From Promerops cafer (Eukaryota > Chordata > Aves > Passeriformes > Nectariniidae), in NCBI GenBank assembly GCA_013398275.1, contig VZSE01001839.1, forward strand, positions 192,206-256,205: 64,000 nucleotides of DNA, written 5' to 3'. A program made the translations under genes and the position numbers. Below the pieces are notes generated by a model. The model saw only the letters and a list, made by a program, of their open reading frames with translations, was not told the DNA's origin and made no database searches. How positions within the stretch are numbered: the first letter of the stretch is position 1; each line of letters begins with the position of its first letter. Shown one piece after another: positions 38,226 to 49,700 of the stretch.

Positions 38226-39516
38226 TCCTGTTGCCTTCTTTCTACCTCAAACATCAGTATGATGGGGGCCTCTCGATGGTCCTGGGTTAGCAGCTACTCC
38301 AGCTGTCACCTGGGCAGCCATAGCAGAAGCGTGGAGGAGAAGCAAGAGGAGCCTTGTGTCTCCGCACGGCTGTGAGAGCTGCTCCAGAGGGAAGCAGAGC
38401 ATGGTGGTGCTGAGGCAGGCTGTGAATCCATAGGACTGCATGCTGAGCTAGCACAGGGCTTGGCCCCAGGGCTGCGGGTGCACAGATAACGTAGCCCTGG
38501 GCTGCAGAGGTTGTGTGAGCCAGGCTTCTGCTCTGACAGCATTGGGGGTTGATGTGTGTGCTGAGCCCTCCTGAGACCTCCATCAAGTGGTAGAGGGTGA
38601 TCCAGGATCTGTACTCGGGGCCGCTTGCACCTGGGCCCTGCCACAGCTTGCTCAAAGGGTGCTTGTTCAGTCGTGTCTGAGCTCCTCCAACAAGTAAGAG
38701 GAAAACCACGTCTTTATGGAGGGAGGTGTGTAGCATGGGCTTTTTGTGTGCCCCCACTTCCCTGCATCGGTCCTACAGAGCTTGTAGTCTGAGCCATTCT
38801 TCTGTCCCAGCTGCTTCAGCTCTTGGACAAGCAGGAGTCCCTAGCCTCTCTTCTCTAGAGCTGCTGACAGAGCACAACTGTGGCAGGCTGAGCCCAACTG
38901 CCTTGCCTTTCCCACCTTGGGACAGGCCGAACATGCCGATGCTCCTCCTTCCTGCGCCAGCTCTTCTTGGCAGAGACTGCTATGCAGAAGTCAAACCAAA
39001 ACCTCACAGTGCTCTCCTTTAGTCTGAGAACCAAGTGAATCGGACCATGGCCCGTTGTCGGGTGCCTGGCCTTGCCTCCAGCACGGGAGATGGGGAACTA
39101 GGGTGGTACCTTCCCATCTGCGTCTGTCAGAAAATGGTTAATACCCTGTAGCTTAGGTCTGCCCTGCATCGCCAAGCCTATCACTCCCTCCTCCTCTTTA
39201 TGCCCCTGTGCCCTCACCAGTTGCACAGCAAGGCTTGAGTTACATCCAGGGCACCCACTGCCTTGGGCTCATGCCCCACAGCCCAACCTTCCACTCTAAA
39301 GAAGGTCATGAAGTGATTGTACCTAGTACTGTCCCCCCACCGCCCTCCTTCCGCAGCAGACTGTGGCATGTGTCCATTTCTTCTCTTTGACGTCTTCCAT
39401 ATTGTACGTTTCCATAGCAATGATCCCTTGGCCTTAACTTTGGAATTTGGAGACTATATGCAAACATGTAAAAAGGCTCATGAGTATGGATGACACTGGA
39501 ATTTTATAAATTCTAA

Positions 39517-39522
39517 AATAAA
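39517..39522 (+). terminator. HDLBP: Distal poly(A) signal AATAAA of HDLBP
   Basis: AATAAA within TTCTAAAATAAAACC is followed about 15 bases later by a GT-rich stretch (TGGAGTGTGGTGG), the expected downstream element. Cleavage is expected near 39540. Confidence 0.8.
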
Positions 39523-39825
39523 ACCTGAAACAGCTTGGAGTGTGGTGGATATTATTTCTGCTGGTGGGGTGAGATCCAAGACAGCCTGTGCTGGGCTGGG
39601 TTTAGCCAGAGATTCAAAGACCTCAGGTTTGCACACCTGAGCCTTTGCTGTGGCCATGCCCTTGAAGGGGTGGGACTCACACGGCAGGTGGTGGGTCAAA
39701 GGAAGGGGGTGAGAGCAGGAAAGGGGCGTGGGCTGTGCCCTCCTCCTAGGGAAACACAAACCTGCTTGCCCCCAGGCAGCTGGTGCCAGGGAGGAAGGGG
39801 AGGCATCAGCCATGGTCCCTCTTGC

Positions 39826-39948
39826 TCAGTACTCTGCAGCCAGAGCCTCTTTGGCCAGGTACTGCTCATGCTTCCTCCAAACCTCCACAGCCTCAGGAAT
39901 GTCAGGTCCCAGCCATGCAATCACACATCCAGTAAGGAAACCCAAATG
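39826..39948 (-). pseudogene. ANO7: ANO7 remnant, last coding exon
   Basis: A clean acceptor (CGTGCAG) precedes 41 codons ending in TGA at 39828-39826. The peptide contains GPDIPEAVEVW and QYLAKEALAAEY, matching the end of the anoctamin fold (human ANO7 has VPDIPESVEI and YYLAKQALAEN). Human ANO7 continues about 45 residues further; here the stop comes right after this block. The exon itself is undamaged. Confidence 0.8.
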
Positions 39949-40049
39949 CTGCACGTGGCTGGGAGGTGTGGGTTGGCTGCCGTGGTGAGTCCTTACCCTT
40001 GCCCCAGCACCGCACCCTGGGCCACCCAGCTGGGCTCAGCAGCTGGTAC

Positions 40050-40140
40050 CTCAAAGGTGATGATGAAACCCAAGCATAGGGCCAGCAGCTGCCAGTCAGT
40101 CAAGGTCAGGCTGCCATCCTGGTCCCTGAATGCTCTGTAG
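40050..40140 (-). pseudogene. ANO7: ANO7 remnant, penultimate exon
   Basis: The acceptor CCCTCAG precedes 91 bases and a GTACCA donor. The peptide YRAFRDQDGSLTLTDW with LLALCLGFIITFE matches the human YRAFRDDDG and LLAIRLAFVIVFE segment, the start of the last transmembrane helix. It joins the last exon in phase 0. The first base is the third base of a split codon, so the preceding exon should end with two bases, but the candidate ends with one. Confidence 0.8.
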
Positions 40141-40542
40141 CTGAGGGAGCAAAGTGCAGCAGGTACTGACCGAGCTTCCTAGCAGCTCCTCCTGCTCCCA
40201 GGCTGGCATACCAGAGTGCAGCAGAACCAGCCCTCAGCCAGCTGCTGCTGGGAGCTGAGCCCCACAGATAACCCAGCCCCGGGGGAGTTTATTCTTCACA
40301 AAAGTGCCTCCCTCCACACTGGTGTGCAGTGACCCTCCCCATTACCCTGTACACAGACATCCAGCACACGCTCAGCCCTGGCAGGAGTGAGGGCCCCCAG
40401 GACCTCGAGGAAGTGGGTGGACGACGTGGACCTGGCTAGAAGTCACTCTGCTAAACAAAATGTTTGCTGTGGCAGGGGCAGAGAAAGGCAAAACCCGAGC
40501 CTAAGGAAGGAGGAGCCAGCTGAGGCAGGAGCAGGCTCCCAC

Positions 40543-40694
40543 CTGCGTGGGTGTTGCTCTGCAGGACAAAGTCCCGTGGTGCTGCACCGAGGTGAAGTTC
40601 ACGTTTGCCGTGCAGGCTGCTGTTGTGGACATACCCGAAGTATTCATGGGGCAGAAAATCAGAGGTGAAGGCTATGAGGAAGCAGGGAGATGTG
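40543..40694 (-). pseudogene. ANO7: ANO7 remnant, extracellular-loop exon
   Basis: The peptide FLIAFTSDFLPHEYFGYVHN matches the anoctamin motif after the penultimate helix (human ANO7: FLLAFSSDFLPRAYYRW). The donor GCAG-GTGGGA ends it at 40543 after GCA G, leaving one base. The next exon needs two, so translation would shift frame. The 5' border is uncertain: acceptors ending at 40695 and 40672 are possible. Confidence 0.75.
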
Positions 40695-41591
40695 CTGCAG
40701 CAGATCCTGCAGCTGGGGGACACCCCATCCCCACCCTCCTTCATGCCCTGTGCTTCTGGGGTGGCTTTGTGCCTCTCCTTGCCCTCAGCCTGACAAACCA
40801 GTCATGACACTGGTCTGGGACAGCAGACAGCTGTTCTCTTCCCCCAGTTACTGCCAAGCAAGGCCCAGACCATGACAGCTGCCCACTGCCCATGGCTGGA
40901 GCTGCACCTTCTGCACAGGCAGACCCACCCTGAGCACTGCTGCTCCCCTCATCACGCTGCATCCTGCAACACCCAAACAAGTTCTCCCCAATTCCCTTAC
41001 TCCATCTGCAGCCCCCTCACGCCCTGCTGCCCACCCAGCACACGTTGCTGATGATGGCCAGGTGGTGTGGTGACTGGGTGATTGCTGGGTCCCCTGGAAA
41101 GCAAGGAGGCTGCAAACCCCATCAGAGCCCCACAGAAATGCAGCTGGTCATGCAGAGTGGGACACCCAGGAGCACTGGGGCACTGTCCCCCTTCCCCTGC
41201 AAGCTTGGGCACCACAGCCCCTCTCCTGCAGAGGCACCCAGAGCTGGAGCTGCTGCACAGCAGCAGAGCAGGTGCATTCAGCAGCAGATGGGGCACCACC
41301 TTCTCCTCCAGACGAGTCATGTGCTGTGGGGAGAAGGTGACTCCAGCAGAAGATAAAAGATCAGGCTGCTGGCACCTGTACGTGCTTGTGTGGGCAGCAC
41401 TGGGGTGGCTCTGTGCTGGTGTGGATCAGCCTGGCAGAGCTGAGCCAGGAGATGAACACAAACGAGCCCTGGCTCCCCTCCTGTAAGAGGCCCCCATGGC
41501 AGGGCATATCCTCCCCTGGATCCAACAATCCACAAATCAAGGCTGCTTTTACCCCAAGGGGATAGAAATCTGGAGTCAGGTCACTGGGCAC

Positions 41592-41749
41592 CTTTTCTGT
41601 GTGTATCCCAGCAGAGTGAAGCTTGTCCAGAAATTTCTTCCTCCAGGTCCTGTGGATGGCAGCAGATCTCTCCTGCAAGTCCCTCTTCTCACAGCTGTCC
41701 TGCTGCCAGCTCAGCTCCTGGGGAATGGTTTCTCACACCAGGACCAAGT
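41592..41749 (-). pseudogene. ANO7: ANO7 remnant, N-terminal exon with an in-frame stop
   Basis: The exon runs from an acceptor (GCCTCAG) to a GTGCCC donor. The peptide has QQDS and AAIHRTWRKKFLDKLHSAGI, matching human ANO7 QQDS and DMHRTWRETFLDNLRAAGL. Upstream, human has DFVLVWEED; here the same place reads DLVLV, then TGA (41735-41733), then ET. A TGG to TGA change explains it. No ATG follows within the exon, so re-initiation here is not possible. Confidence 0.8.
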
Positions 41750-44700
41750 CTGAGGCAAGGAAAAGGATCTCATGATGGAACCCAAAGCCATGTTTGTCCT
41801 GCATGTCTCTCTCCTCCAGGACTTGGTGCTCTTGTGGGGCTGGGCGTTGTCTTGTGAGTGGAACAAGGAGCTGAGGGAAGGATGTGCTTGCTCTGGAGGG
41901 GGCTCCAGCCACGTCACTTGGGTGGTCCTAGCACAGGAAGCAGGAAGCTGAGAGAGTTTATTAACAGGACTGAGGACTGCACCTGTCTCATGAAAGGGAA
42001 GGGCTGGAGCACCTGAGTAGGATGAGTAGGATGGTGCCTGCCAGGGCTTGGGGGTCCAGTGCCCTCTGAACATGATGTATGGACCAGCTGCCAGCCCCAG
42101 CCATGGAGCACTGGGGCTTTTCCTGTGCTCCCCAGCCTAGCAGACCCTCTCCTGCCCCAGCCTCTGCAGGATGGAAAGGAGCTGAGCTCCAAGCCAAGCC
42201 TTTTTCCCTCGCCTATCCTCGTGCAGCAGTTGCTGAAGACATTGGCCATGCTCCTCTTGTGCGGGGCTGTGTGGCTGGGCTGGGGGTGAGGAGCACAGCA
42301 ATTCCCCAAGGCAGCCTGGCTGCAGCAGAAATGGGTTGTGCCCACCCACCTGGGGCATTTCCATGGCCTCTGCACCCACTGCCACCATCCTGCCCCACCA
42401 GGCTGCAGGGGGGGTCATGTGTGGAGCTCCTCTGCTGCATGGCAGACCCTTCATGCCCCTTCCTCCCTCCTAAGTGCTGAGCAGCAGCCCCAGGCAATGG
42501 GATGCCCGTGGCTGTGGCTCATGGACACTGCACAGCCCCCCTACCCCTCCTGGCAGTCAATGTGTCATGTCTGGGGACACCTATCATCAGGTGGAAAGCA
42601 AGGAGACATGAGAGGTCAGTGGTCTGGTGCAGTGTTCTCCTGCCATGTCACCACCCAGGCCCCATCTGAGCTCCCCTCTCCTGTGCTCCACCTCAGCCAA
42701 ATACATGTTGTGGAACAACCTCCTCTTGCATCTTTTCTCTGTCACTGTAGGTAAGGACTTTTCTTTGGGGTTACCCAGCACAAAGGCATGTCCACCAGCA
42801 AGTGTGATCTGGTGATGGAAAGGTCAGAGATTCCTTCTCCACACCAGCAGCTGGGTCCAGTCCATGCCCAAGCACTTCACACCTAACTGAGCTCAGTTTA
42901 GGAACTGGAAACACCTCAAGAAGCTGAGCAGCCAAGAATCTCACACATGGGAGGTGAATAAGGAGATAAAAAGAGCAGGAGACAGAGATAAGACAGAGCA
43001 GGAGAGTGTCACAGCATCAGTGGCAGACAGGGAGGGCATTGCACATGCAGTGAAGAGAAACAGTTCTTCCAAAGCATCCATTAAGGTATTTTCCTTGGTT
43101 GGAAGGGACTCATGAGGATCATTGAAAATCAACTCCTGGTCCTGCACAGGACAATGACAACCCCAAGAATCACACCCTGCACCTGAGAGGGTTGTCCAAA
43201 TGCTCCTTGAGCTCTGGCAGGCTTAGGGGCATGACCACTGGCCTAGGGAGCCTGTTCCAGTGCCCAGCCACTATTTGGAGGAAGAATCTGTTCCTAATAT
43301 CCAGTCTAAACCTCCCCTCATTTGGCCTTTTCAATAACATCAGGTTGCTCCTCAGAAATGATGTGGCTTTTCATCATTACTTTCAAGAGAGGCAGTGAAA
43401 AGAATCACCAAACAGCCTCAGCTTCCCCAGTCTGCTTCTGACTAAAATCAAGGTGGGCAAAGCATCTCTTTGCAGAAGCCATTGACAGCCAACACCAATT
43501 CTTCTGACTCAAGAGCTTCTTCTGGGCACCAATGAAGCAGGAGAGAGACATCTGCTAACTTCACCCAAAAACACCAGAGAGCCACTCCTCGAAGCAAGGG
43601 AACAGGCTGGACCTCCTGTTCCTACAGTAAGGATGGATCAGTGTGGGGATAAAATATTCTTGGGCCATGAAGAGAGGGAAACATGCCACGAAGAGCCCAA
43701 GCTTCTAAATATTGCACCACTAAGAATGTCCCCAGCTGGGATTCTCAAAAAGGCCAAGGCCCTCCTGGGAAGGTGGCCCTGCCACCACACTGGGACAGCC
43801 AGCTGGGCACTTGGTGACCACACAAAGCAGCCAGTAAGAGACCTGCACAAAAAGGTGATAACACCCCTGGAATTGCAGTGAACGGGCAGTCATGCTTGGG
43901 GCCTGGAACACCAGGACTGTGTGGGGAATTGGGGCAGAGCCCTGCTGAGCTGGGCACAGGTGCACATGTGCTGACCTTCACTCAATTCCTTTCCAGCATC
44001 TCAGCTTCTCAGGCATTTTCGGCCCAGCCCCCAGACTTGAGCCAAATTCCAGCTTCATTTACATCCTTTGCAACTCCTACCAAGTCAAGGGGGTTGCATG
44101 TCAGCATTGAATTTTTCTTGGTTTGGGTCCTGTGACTTCCCAAAGCCCTGGGAGGCTGGGGTGACACGGGCCAAGCACAGAATATCCCTAAGGAAAAACA
44201 TCCGTGTCCTGAAAAGCTCTGGGGTGACCTACTCCCCAAAATCCCTCCATCACACAGAGAAGTCCTTAAGTGGAGCACACGGACACGGATCTCTGCTGAG
44301 GAAGCAACCCAGCCCCAGCTCTCCAGAGTGCCTGGCAGTGGCGCTCCTTTGGGGCAGCATCAGGTTTTCACTCCTGGCAGACAGCCACAAAACCCCTCAA
44401 TCCCCACTACAGCCCCACAGGCACCTCTGAGCCCCGTGCTGGAGCTGGGGAGGGAGTGTGCTGGGGAATCAGCCTCAAGGCCAGGCACTGCTTGAAAAGC
44501 TGGAGGAAGGCACCAGGGTCTGCTGCATCCTGCCCCTCTCCCACAGCTCCCAACACGAGCCCCAGACCGGCAGCTTTTACCCCCAGAGCTGCTGCCCTTG
44601 CCCTGCCCGTTCCTGCCCCAGAGCTGGATGTGAGGCAGCAGGCACGGGGCAGAGGGGCCCGGGGCAGAGGGGCCCTCCCACCCTCAAGCTGCTTCTCCTC

Positions 44701-46600
44701 CGGCGGGGAGAGAGCGGCAGGAGCCGCCCCGCTGCTCCCGTTGATGGCCGCTTCCCCTCGTGGGGAGTGCCGCGCTCCCTGTGGGAGGGGCAGAGCCTGG
44801 GGACAGGAGGAGGAGGACGAGGAGGGTGGAAGGGTGTGCAGACACCTTCCCCATTTAGAAACACCTTCCTCCAAGCAGCCGGGAGGAGGCCCTGCCTTTG
44901 TTTGAGCTGGAGGTGGGGACCTGCGCGGCCCCGAGCAAAGAGGGTTGGGTGGGACTCAGGCCTGGCCACGGCACCGGGATTTCGGGGCACCAGGGAAGAT
45001 TTAAGCACTCTGTTCACCTCACACCTACAAGAAAGCAGTTTGTGTTGGATTTTACCACTCTGGGGAACATCCCGGCTGTTTTGCCTGCCGGGTGCTGCCA
45101 GCCCAGGAACAGTGTGGGGGCACAGCACGGATGTAACAGAGTAACGGAGGTGCTGCTTTTGCAGTCCCCAGGGAGAGCTTGTGGCGCTTTGAGGGACTCA
45201 AACCACCTAATCTCACTGCACCCCCAGTTCAGTGACACGGCGGGGTGCAGTCACCCAGTCACCACACCACCTCCAGCAGCATCACAATCCACTGCAGAGC
45301 TGCTGGTGAGCAAAGGTGTTGCAGTGCACCTCATCTGTACCAAGGGGTTTCACGTTGGAAGCAGTGTGAGGCTCTGCTCTTTGTGTCCCCAGTAGGGTCA
45401 AAAACCAGAGTTCTCTCCCTGTTTGGCTGTGTGCCAGCATGAAGACACCTCATAGGGTCTGCTGAACCGACCTGCTGCCACCTTACTGGGCAGAGTGCCA
45501 AAAACCCTGCCTCAGTTTACACAAAAGAGGCTGAACAAAGAGCCTCGTGGCATTTTTGGGGTGTTCCAGCAGGAGCACAGACTCTGAGCTCCTGGCATCC
45601 GATTTTCTCTGTTAGAATTTGTTATTTTTGTCTTTATCAAAACTTTGTTTCAAACTCTCCCTTTGATGCCGTCCTGCTGATTTTAGCCCCTGTGGATTGC
45701 TGGACAAACCCAGACGTGACGGGGGTCGCTGAAAGCTCAATTGACCTGGCTCACAGAGACCCCCATCACAAATGCAACACAGCCCACAAAGGGGAACTAA
45801 AATCTTTTACAGGGCCACACTGTCCTGCTTAATATGCCCAGTCTCCAGCTGAAGAAGCGATTCATCCCACTCCTTCAAAGATTCAAACTCATGCCAGATC
45901 AGAATGAACCAAACTACCACCAAGAGCACATTTCCAAGCACCCCTCCTATGTTTTCTTTGTTCCCCTGGACTAATGACATGCCTGACAAACACAGCAGCA
46001 CACAGCAAGTGCTTCCCAGGGTTTTTCAGCTGCTGGAGAGATGCAGTTCAATGGCCTGGATCAAACACAGGTGCAGAGGGACAGCAATACCACACTGCCA
46101 TCTTCAGTAGGAGCAGGACGTGATTCAGATTTTCTGATGGCAAACACTGTCTGCAACAAAGTGCTACCAAACCCTGACCTTGCTCACCATTAATATATTA
46201 ACACGTTTGTCCCAGTCCTCTCAAGAGCTTCTAGCTGTGTTTAAAAACGTGAGTGCAAAAAGGCTACTCCCCCTGCACCCCATGTTGTACCACCAGCTAT
46301 TTAGCACTGACTCATAAGTGGTAACTAATCTGGGTGGGGATCTTCATCAGATCTTTTCTCACATTTTTACAGGCTCCTGTTGAGCTTTGATCTGCACGTG
46401 GTGTTTTGTGAGGACATTCCTAACCTGAATGTGTGTCACAGAGTCAACAGTGGTCAGCAAGTGGTTCACGTGGCTTCAGTCTGCTGCAAACACCTTCTGG
46501 TAAAACCTCCCCCATAAAATAAAAAACACAGGCACACTGAAGGCTCTTGTGTTAAGATTTAATAATAATAATAACAACATTTCAAAAACAACGAGTGCAT
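41750..46600. other. Intergenic DNA between the ANO7 remnant and PPP1R7
   Basis: No exon with recognisable homology was found. One CR1 copy lies at 43.1-43.4 kb. A GC-rich stretch at 44.45-44.96 kb includes a short tandem repeat near 44645-44675 (unit GGGCAGAGGGGCCC). Long frames across it on both strands (for example 44458-45144) reflect the scarcity of stops in GC-rich DNA. It could be the old ANO7 promoter by position, but no conserved element shows this. Confidence 0.5.
43090..43400 (-). mobile_element. CR1 LINE 3' fragment
   Basis: In antisense it shows 'gaaaatcaactcctggtcct', 'gcacaggacaatgaca', 'gttgtccaaatgctccttga', 'gggagcctgttccagtgccc' and 'tccagtctaaacctcccctc', the CR1 3' untranslated end common in songbirds and related groups. 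Confidence 0.9.
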
Positions 46601-46604
46601 TGTA

Positions 46605-46748
46605 CACGAGACCTGCTTTCAGTGCTTTTTATTGACTATTTGCCCTGCGTGTGTCAGTGTACTGAAGACCTGGGGAGTGGTGAGTGGATAAAAAACCCCG
46701 CTGGGACATTTCTTGGAGGAGGGCAGGGGAGGGAGGGCAGCAGGAGGC
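46605..46748 (-). other. PPP1R7: PPP1R7 3'UTR
   Basis: A short 3'UTR follows the stop codon and carries one canonical poly(A) signal about 115 bases on. Confidence 0.7.
46628..46633 (-). terminator. PPP1R7: Poly(A) signal AATAAA of PPP1R7
   Basis: AATAAA on the minus strand (TTTATT on plus), about 115 bases after the stop. Cleavage is expected near 46605-46615. Confidence 0.75.
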
Positions 46749-49700
46749 TCAGAATCGAACGAACGTGGCATCGATCTGCCGGACGGTCGGGAGGGCCAGC
46801 ATGATTTTGCGCCGGTACTGGGGGTCCTTCTGCAAGGGGTTTCTCTCCAGGTACACAGTCTCCAAATTCTTGGCTCCTTTCAGCTCATCCAGGTCGCTCC
46901 AGCTCTCAACGAGGTTGTCATTCATCTGCAGAGCACACACAGGCATGTTCACACCCACGGGCAGCCCCAAAACCAGGAAAGCAGTCGGGGTGCCACCACC
47001 GCTGCACGGGCTCACGCTCACAAGCACCCTGTCTGTGAGATCCTTCTTGCCCTGGAACCTCTGAGATGAGCTTTTCTGTCTCACATCCCAGGCCTCAGCA
47101 CTAAACCCAGCTCCCCCACGCTGTCCTGGCTGCTGCTCAGATGCCCCACCCTTCACACAGCAGATCCAGTCCAACCAGGGTGCCAGGAAAGACCCTGCAG
47201 GGCACCAGGCCAGTCTCTACACCAACTCCCACCCCACTGGGCTGGAAATCTTTATATCATCATTTATTTCCACTGTGACATCCATCTTCACTTTTACGAC
47301 TTCGCAGGAAACATTAAAAAAGGTCCCAAACTGACAAGAAAAGCAACTTTTTCCTCTCTCCTCTACATAAATTTCCCTGCAAAAACTGCTTCTACACTCC
47401 AGAGGAAATGCCAAGCTTTCTGATTTGGGTTCTTCTCCTGCCTCATTGTTGGCTCAGCAATTGCACACAAAGGAGTGAGTGCTTCAGCTGTCCAACAAGG
47501 ATGCAGAGCTGCAAGGTGGCCACATGCTGTCCAACCCTGAGACAACAGCACCCTTTGCTTTTGGATACAAAGTCACTGCAGCAATGCCACCTTTGAATAA
47601 AATACAAAAAACCTCAGTGGATTGTCTCATTCTGTTATAGCTCACTACAATGTTACTTCAGCCAAGTCACTCAACCCTCAGATGTCTCAGTCCCTCCACT
47701 GGGGACGTGCTACTGGGAAACTGCTAGAAGACTATCACAGTAGCTAGGATTTTGAATTCTGTTTAATTAAGGTGTAAAAGAACACTTTTATGTGGCTTCA
47801 ACTGTGCAGTCAGTGAAAAAAAATATAAATTGGGAGATACAACACTGGTTTCCATTGAGAATTCTGCCCTGCTCCTTTTCAAACAAACCAGCTTTTTTAA
47901 ACGTAGTGTTGAAGTGGAACAAAGCCAGGAGGGCATTTTCTGTGCTCAGCTAACAGATCTTGGCCAGTACTGTGCTCTGACAAAGGTCTCTAAACACACT
48001 GGTGTTTTTGCAAAGGAATCCAGCCAAGTTCAGCTCTGGCCAGTCCTTCCAGTACAAGTGCAACCAGTGCAGACACCTCCTATGAGCAGAGCAACAGCAA
48101 AGAAGAAGACAGGAGGAAATTGCACAGGATCAGGACAGGCCCCACACCAGCCACACTGCACTGCCTCACCTCTGCTGCCCAAAAGATTAATGGGCAGTTA
48201 AATGGGCTTCTGAGTCCTGTTCCTCAAAGAGTTCCTTACAGACAGGCATGGCCAGGTACCACTGCTGGCTGGCTCCTCAGCCACACTGCAAGATGAGGAA
48301 AATGATCTAAGGAGCCAGGGCTCCAGACTCCAGCTGGGTTTCATTTGAAGCTGCTTTCCACTCTTTTCCTCTCAGCATCTGCCCAAGAGTTTAAATAACT
48401 CCAAGTGACAGACATTATTCAGCACAGCTCTTACTCTCAGCCTTGAATGCAGAAACTCCACAAGAGCTAAAGCATGTCCCAGCTCATGCACATCTGCTGC
48501 TGCTTCTCCATTTTTTCACATGAGCACTTTTGTACACAGCTCCCAAACATGGCACGGTGCTGATGCTTCAGGATAGGGTATCTCTGAATTTCCTGACCTG
48601 ACTTAGGAAAGTCAAAGAGTTCAGCAATTCAGGGTGCCAGAAAGAAACAGAAGCAATCCTAAGCTGTTATCTGCCTCATAGGAATGGAGCCAGAAGTTGG
48701 TTTTGTTTTCTTCACGTTTATAACACCATAAACATACCAACTCTGCTCTGAACAGGCTCTGTGCTTGCCCTGGTACTCTGTCATGCTCACGTGCAGAAAG
48801 AAGAGCTGCAGAAATAGGACATGTGGGGCTGTTTCATAACCAACCTGAGTGTGAAGGCAGGGCCCATTTCCAGGCTTCTTACCACTCAGCAAAGCTTGGC
48901 AAAGAAATTTTTAAGCTTTTCTCTTTCCCTAGGGAAAACCACCACACACTCCATCCATGCAGACTGTCAAGACCTTAAAGCTGATCACCAGAACTCGAGG
49001 AGTTCCCTGCAAGGCACACATGTCCATATACTGCCCATCAGAAGGGTTTCCCTCACTGTGGCACAGACATTTTGGGGAACAGCTCTGGCCTGTGCTTACC
49101 CAGAACTCCTGCAGCTCTGTTAGGTGACTGATATTCTCGATCTTCTTGATTCTGTTGGCTGCAATGTCCAGCATTGTGAGTTTGTTCTAGACAAGGCAAA
49201 CACAAAAATATTAGATCTGATCTCATCTTCTCTGTACCACTTTTTCCAGGCCCAGAGATGGAAACTGTCAGGAGCAGACACGTTACTGCCAGCTGCTCAC
49301 ATTCAGCTCAACTCTTGCTGCCTATATAGAACAAGGAAGATTGTTTTCAATTAAGCTGGGCTACTGACCCCCCCAGAAGCCACGTGACAAAAATGAAGGC
49401 TGGGTGGCAACTGGCAGCCAAGGGCTCCTAAAAAGTGAGCTTTCCTCAAAGTACCTTAAGAGGAGGATTAAAAATCAGATCCAAAGTGTCCCCTTGAGCA
49501 GCAGAGTTGAACAAACCCTTAGCAGCAGGAAACCCAACAGTTTGAGAAAAACTTTTGCTGGGTGAGAATGAAAATGGTACAGGCTTCCACAAAATCCATC
49601 CCATCCAAAAAGATGGACATGTACACTGATAGGAAGGCAAGCTGCATGCCATGGCTGGCCTCTCTTACTCCCAGCTCCAGTTTTGTCCTGCTGAAAAGCA

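Larger units (their letters stand above)
37226..39540 (+). other. HDLBP: HDLBP 3'UTR
   Basis: Two canonical poly(A) signals follow the stop. The distal one is followed by a GT-rich downstream element at about 39535-39570, so the long 3'UTR of about 2.3 kb is probably the main form; that length is close to the human one. A CpG-rich block at about 37930-38225 stands out from its surroundings. Confidence 0.75.
39826..41749 (-). pseudogene. ANO7: ANO7 (anoctamin-7) remnant, internally deleted
   Basis: Anoctamin-7 is a multi-pass TMEM16-family membrane protein (about 930 residues in human). Its gene lies between PPP1R7 and HDLBP in mammals, in the same orientation as here. Four exon-like segments survive in the right order: an N-terminal exon (41592-41749) and three C-terminal ones (40543-40694, 40050-40140, 39826-39948). 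Exons for the rest of the cytosolic domain and nearly all transmembrane helices should lie between 40.7 and 41.6 kb, but that interval is under 1 kb and shows none. The N-terminal exon has a TGA at a conserved Trp codon, and the first C-terminal junction is out of phase. I see no minus-strand AATAAA between the stop and the HDLBP end. A pseudogene is most likely; an assembly deletion is possible because the interval has no N. Confidence 0.75.

Noticed and set aside
41038..41065. Possible further ANO7 exon: minus-strand peptide HHLAIISN, like the anoctamin LAVISNAF motif
   Set aside because: The match is only about eight residues, the flanking residues do not fit, and the possible donor is out of phase with the next exon. 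It may be a decayed end of a real exon, but the evidence is too thin to annotate.
44458..45144. 228-codon plus-strand frame and overlapping minus-strand frames in the GC-rich intergenic block
   Set aside because: Simultaneously open frames on both strands and no domain; a base-composition effect.
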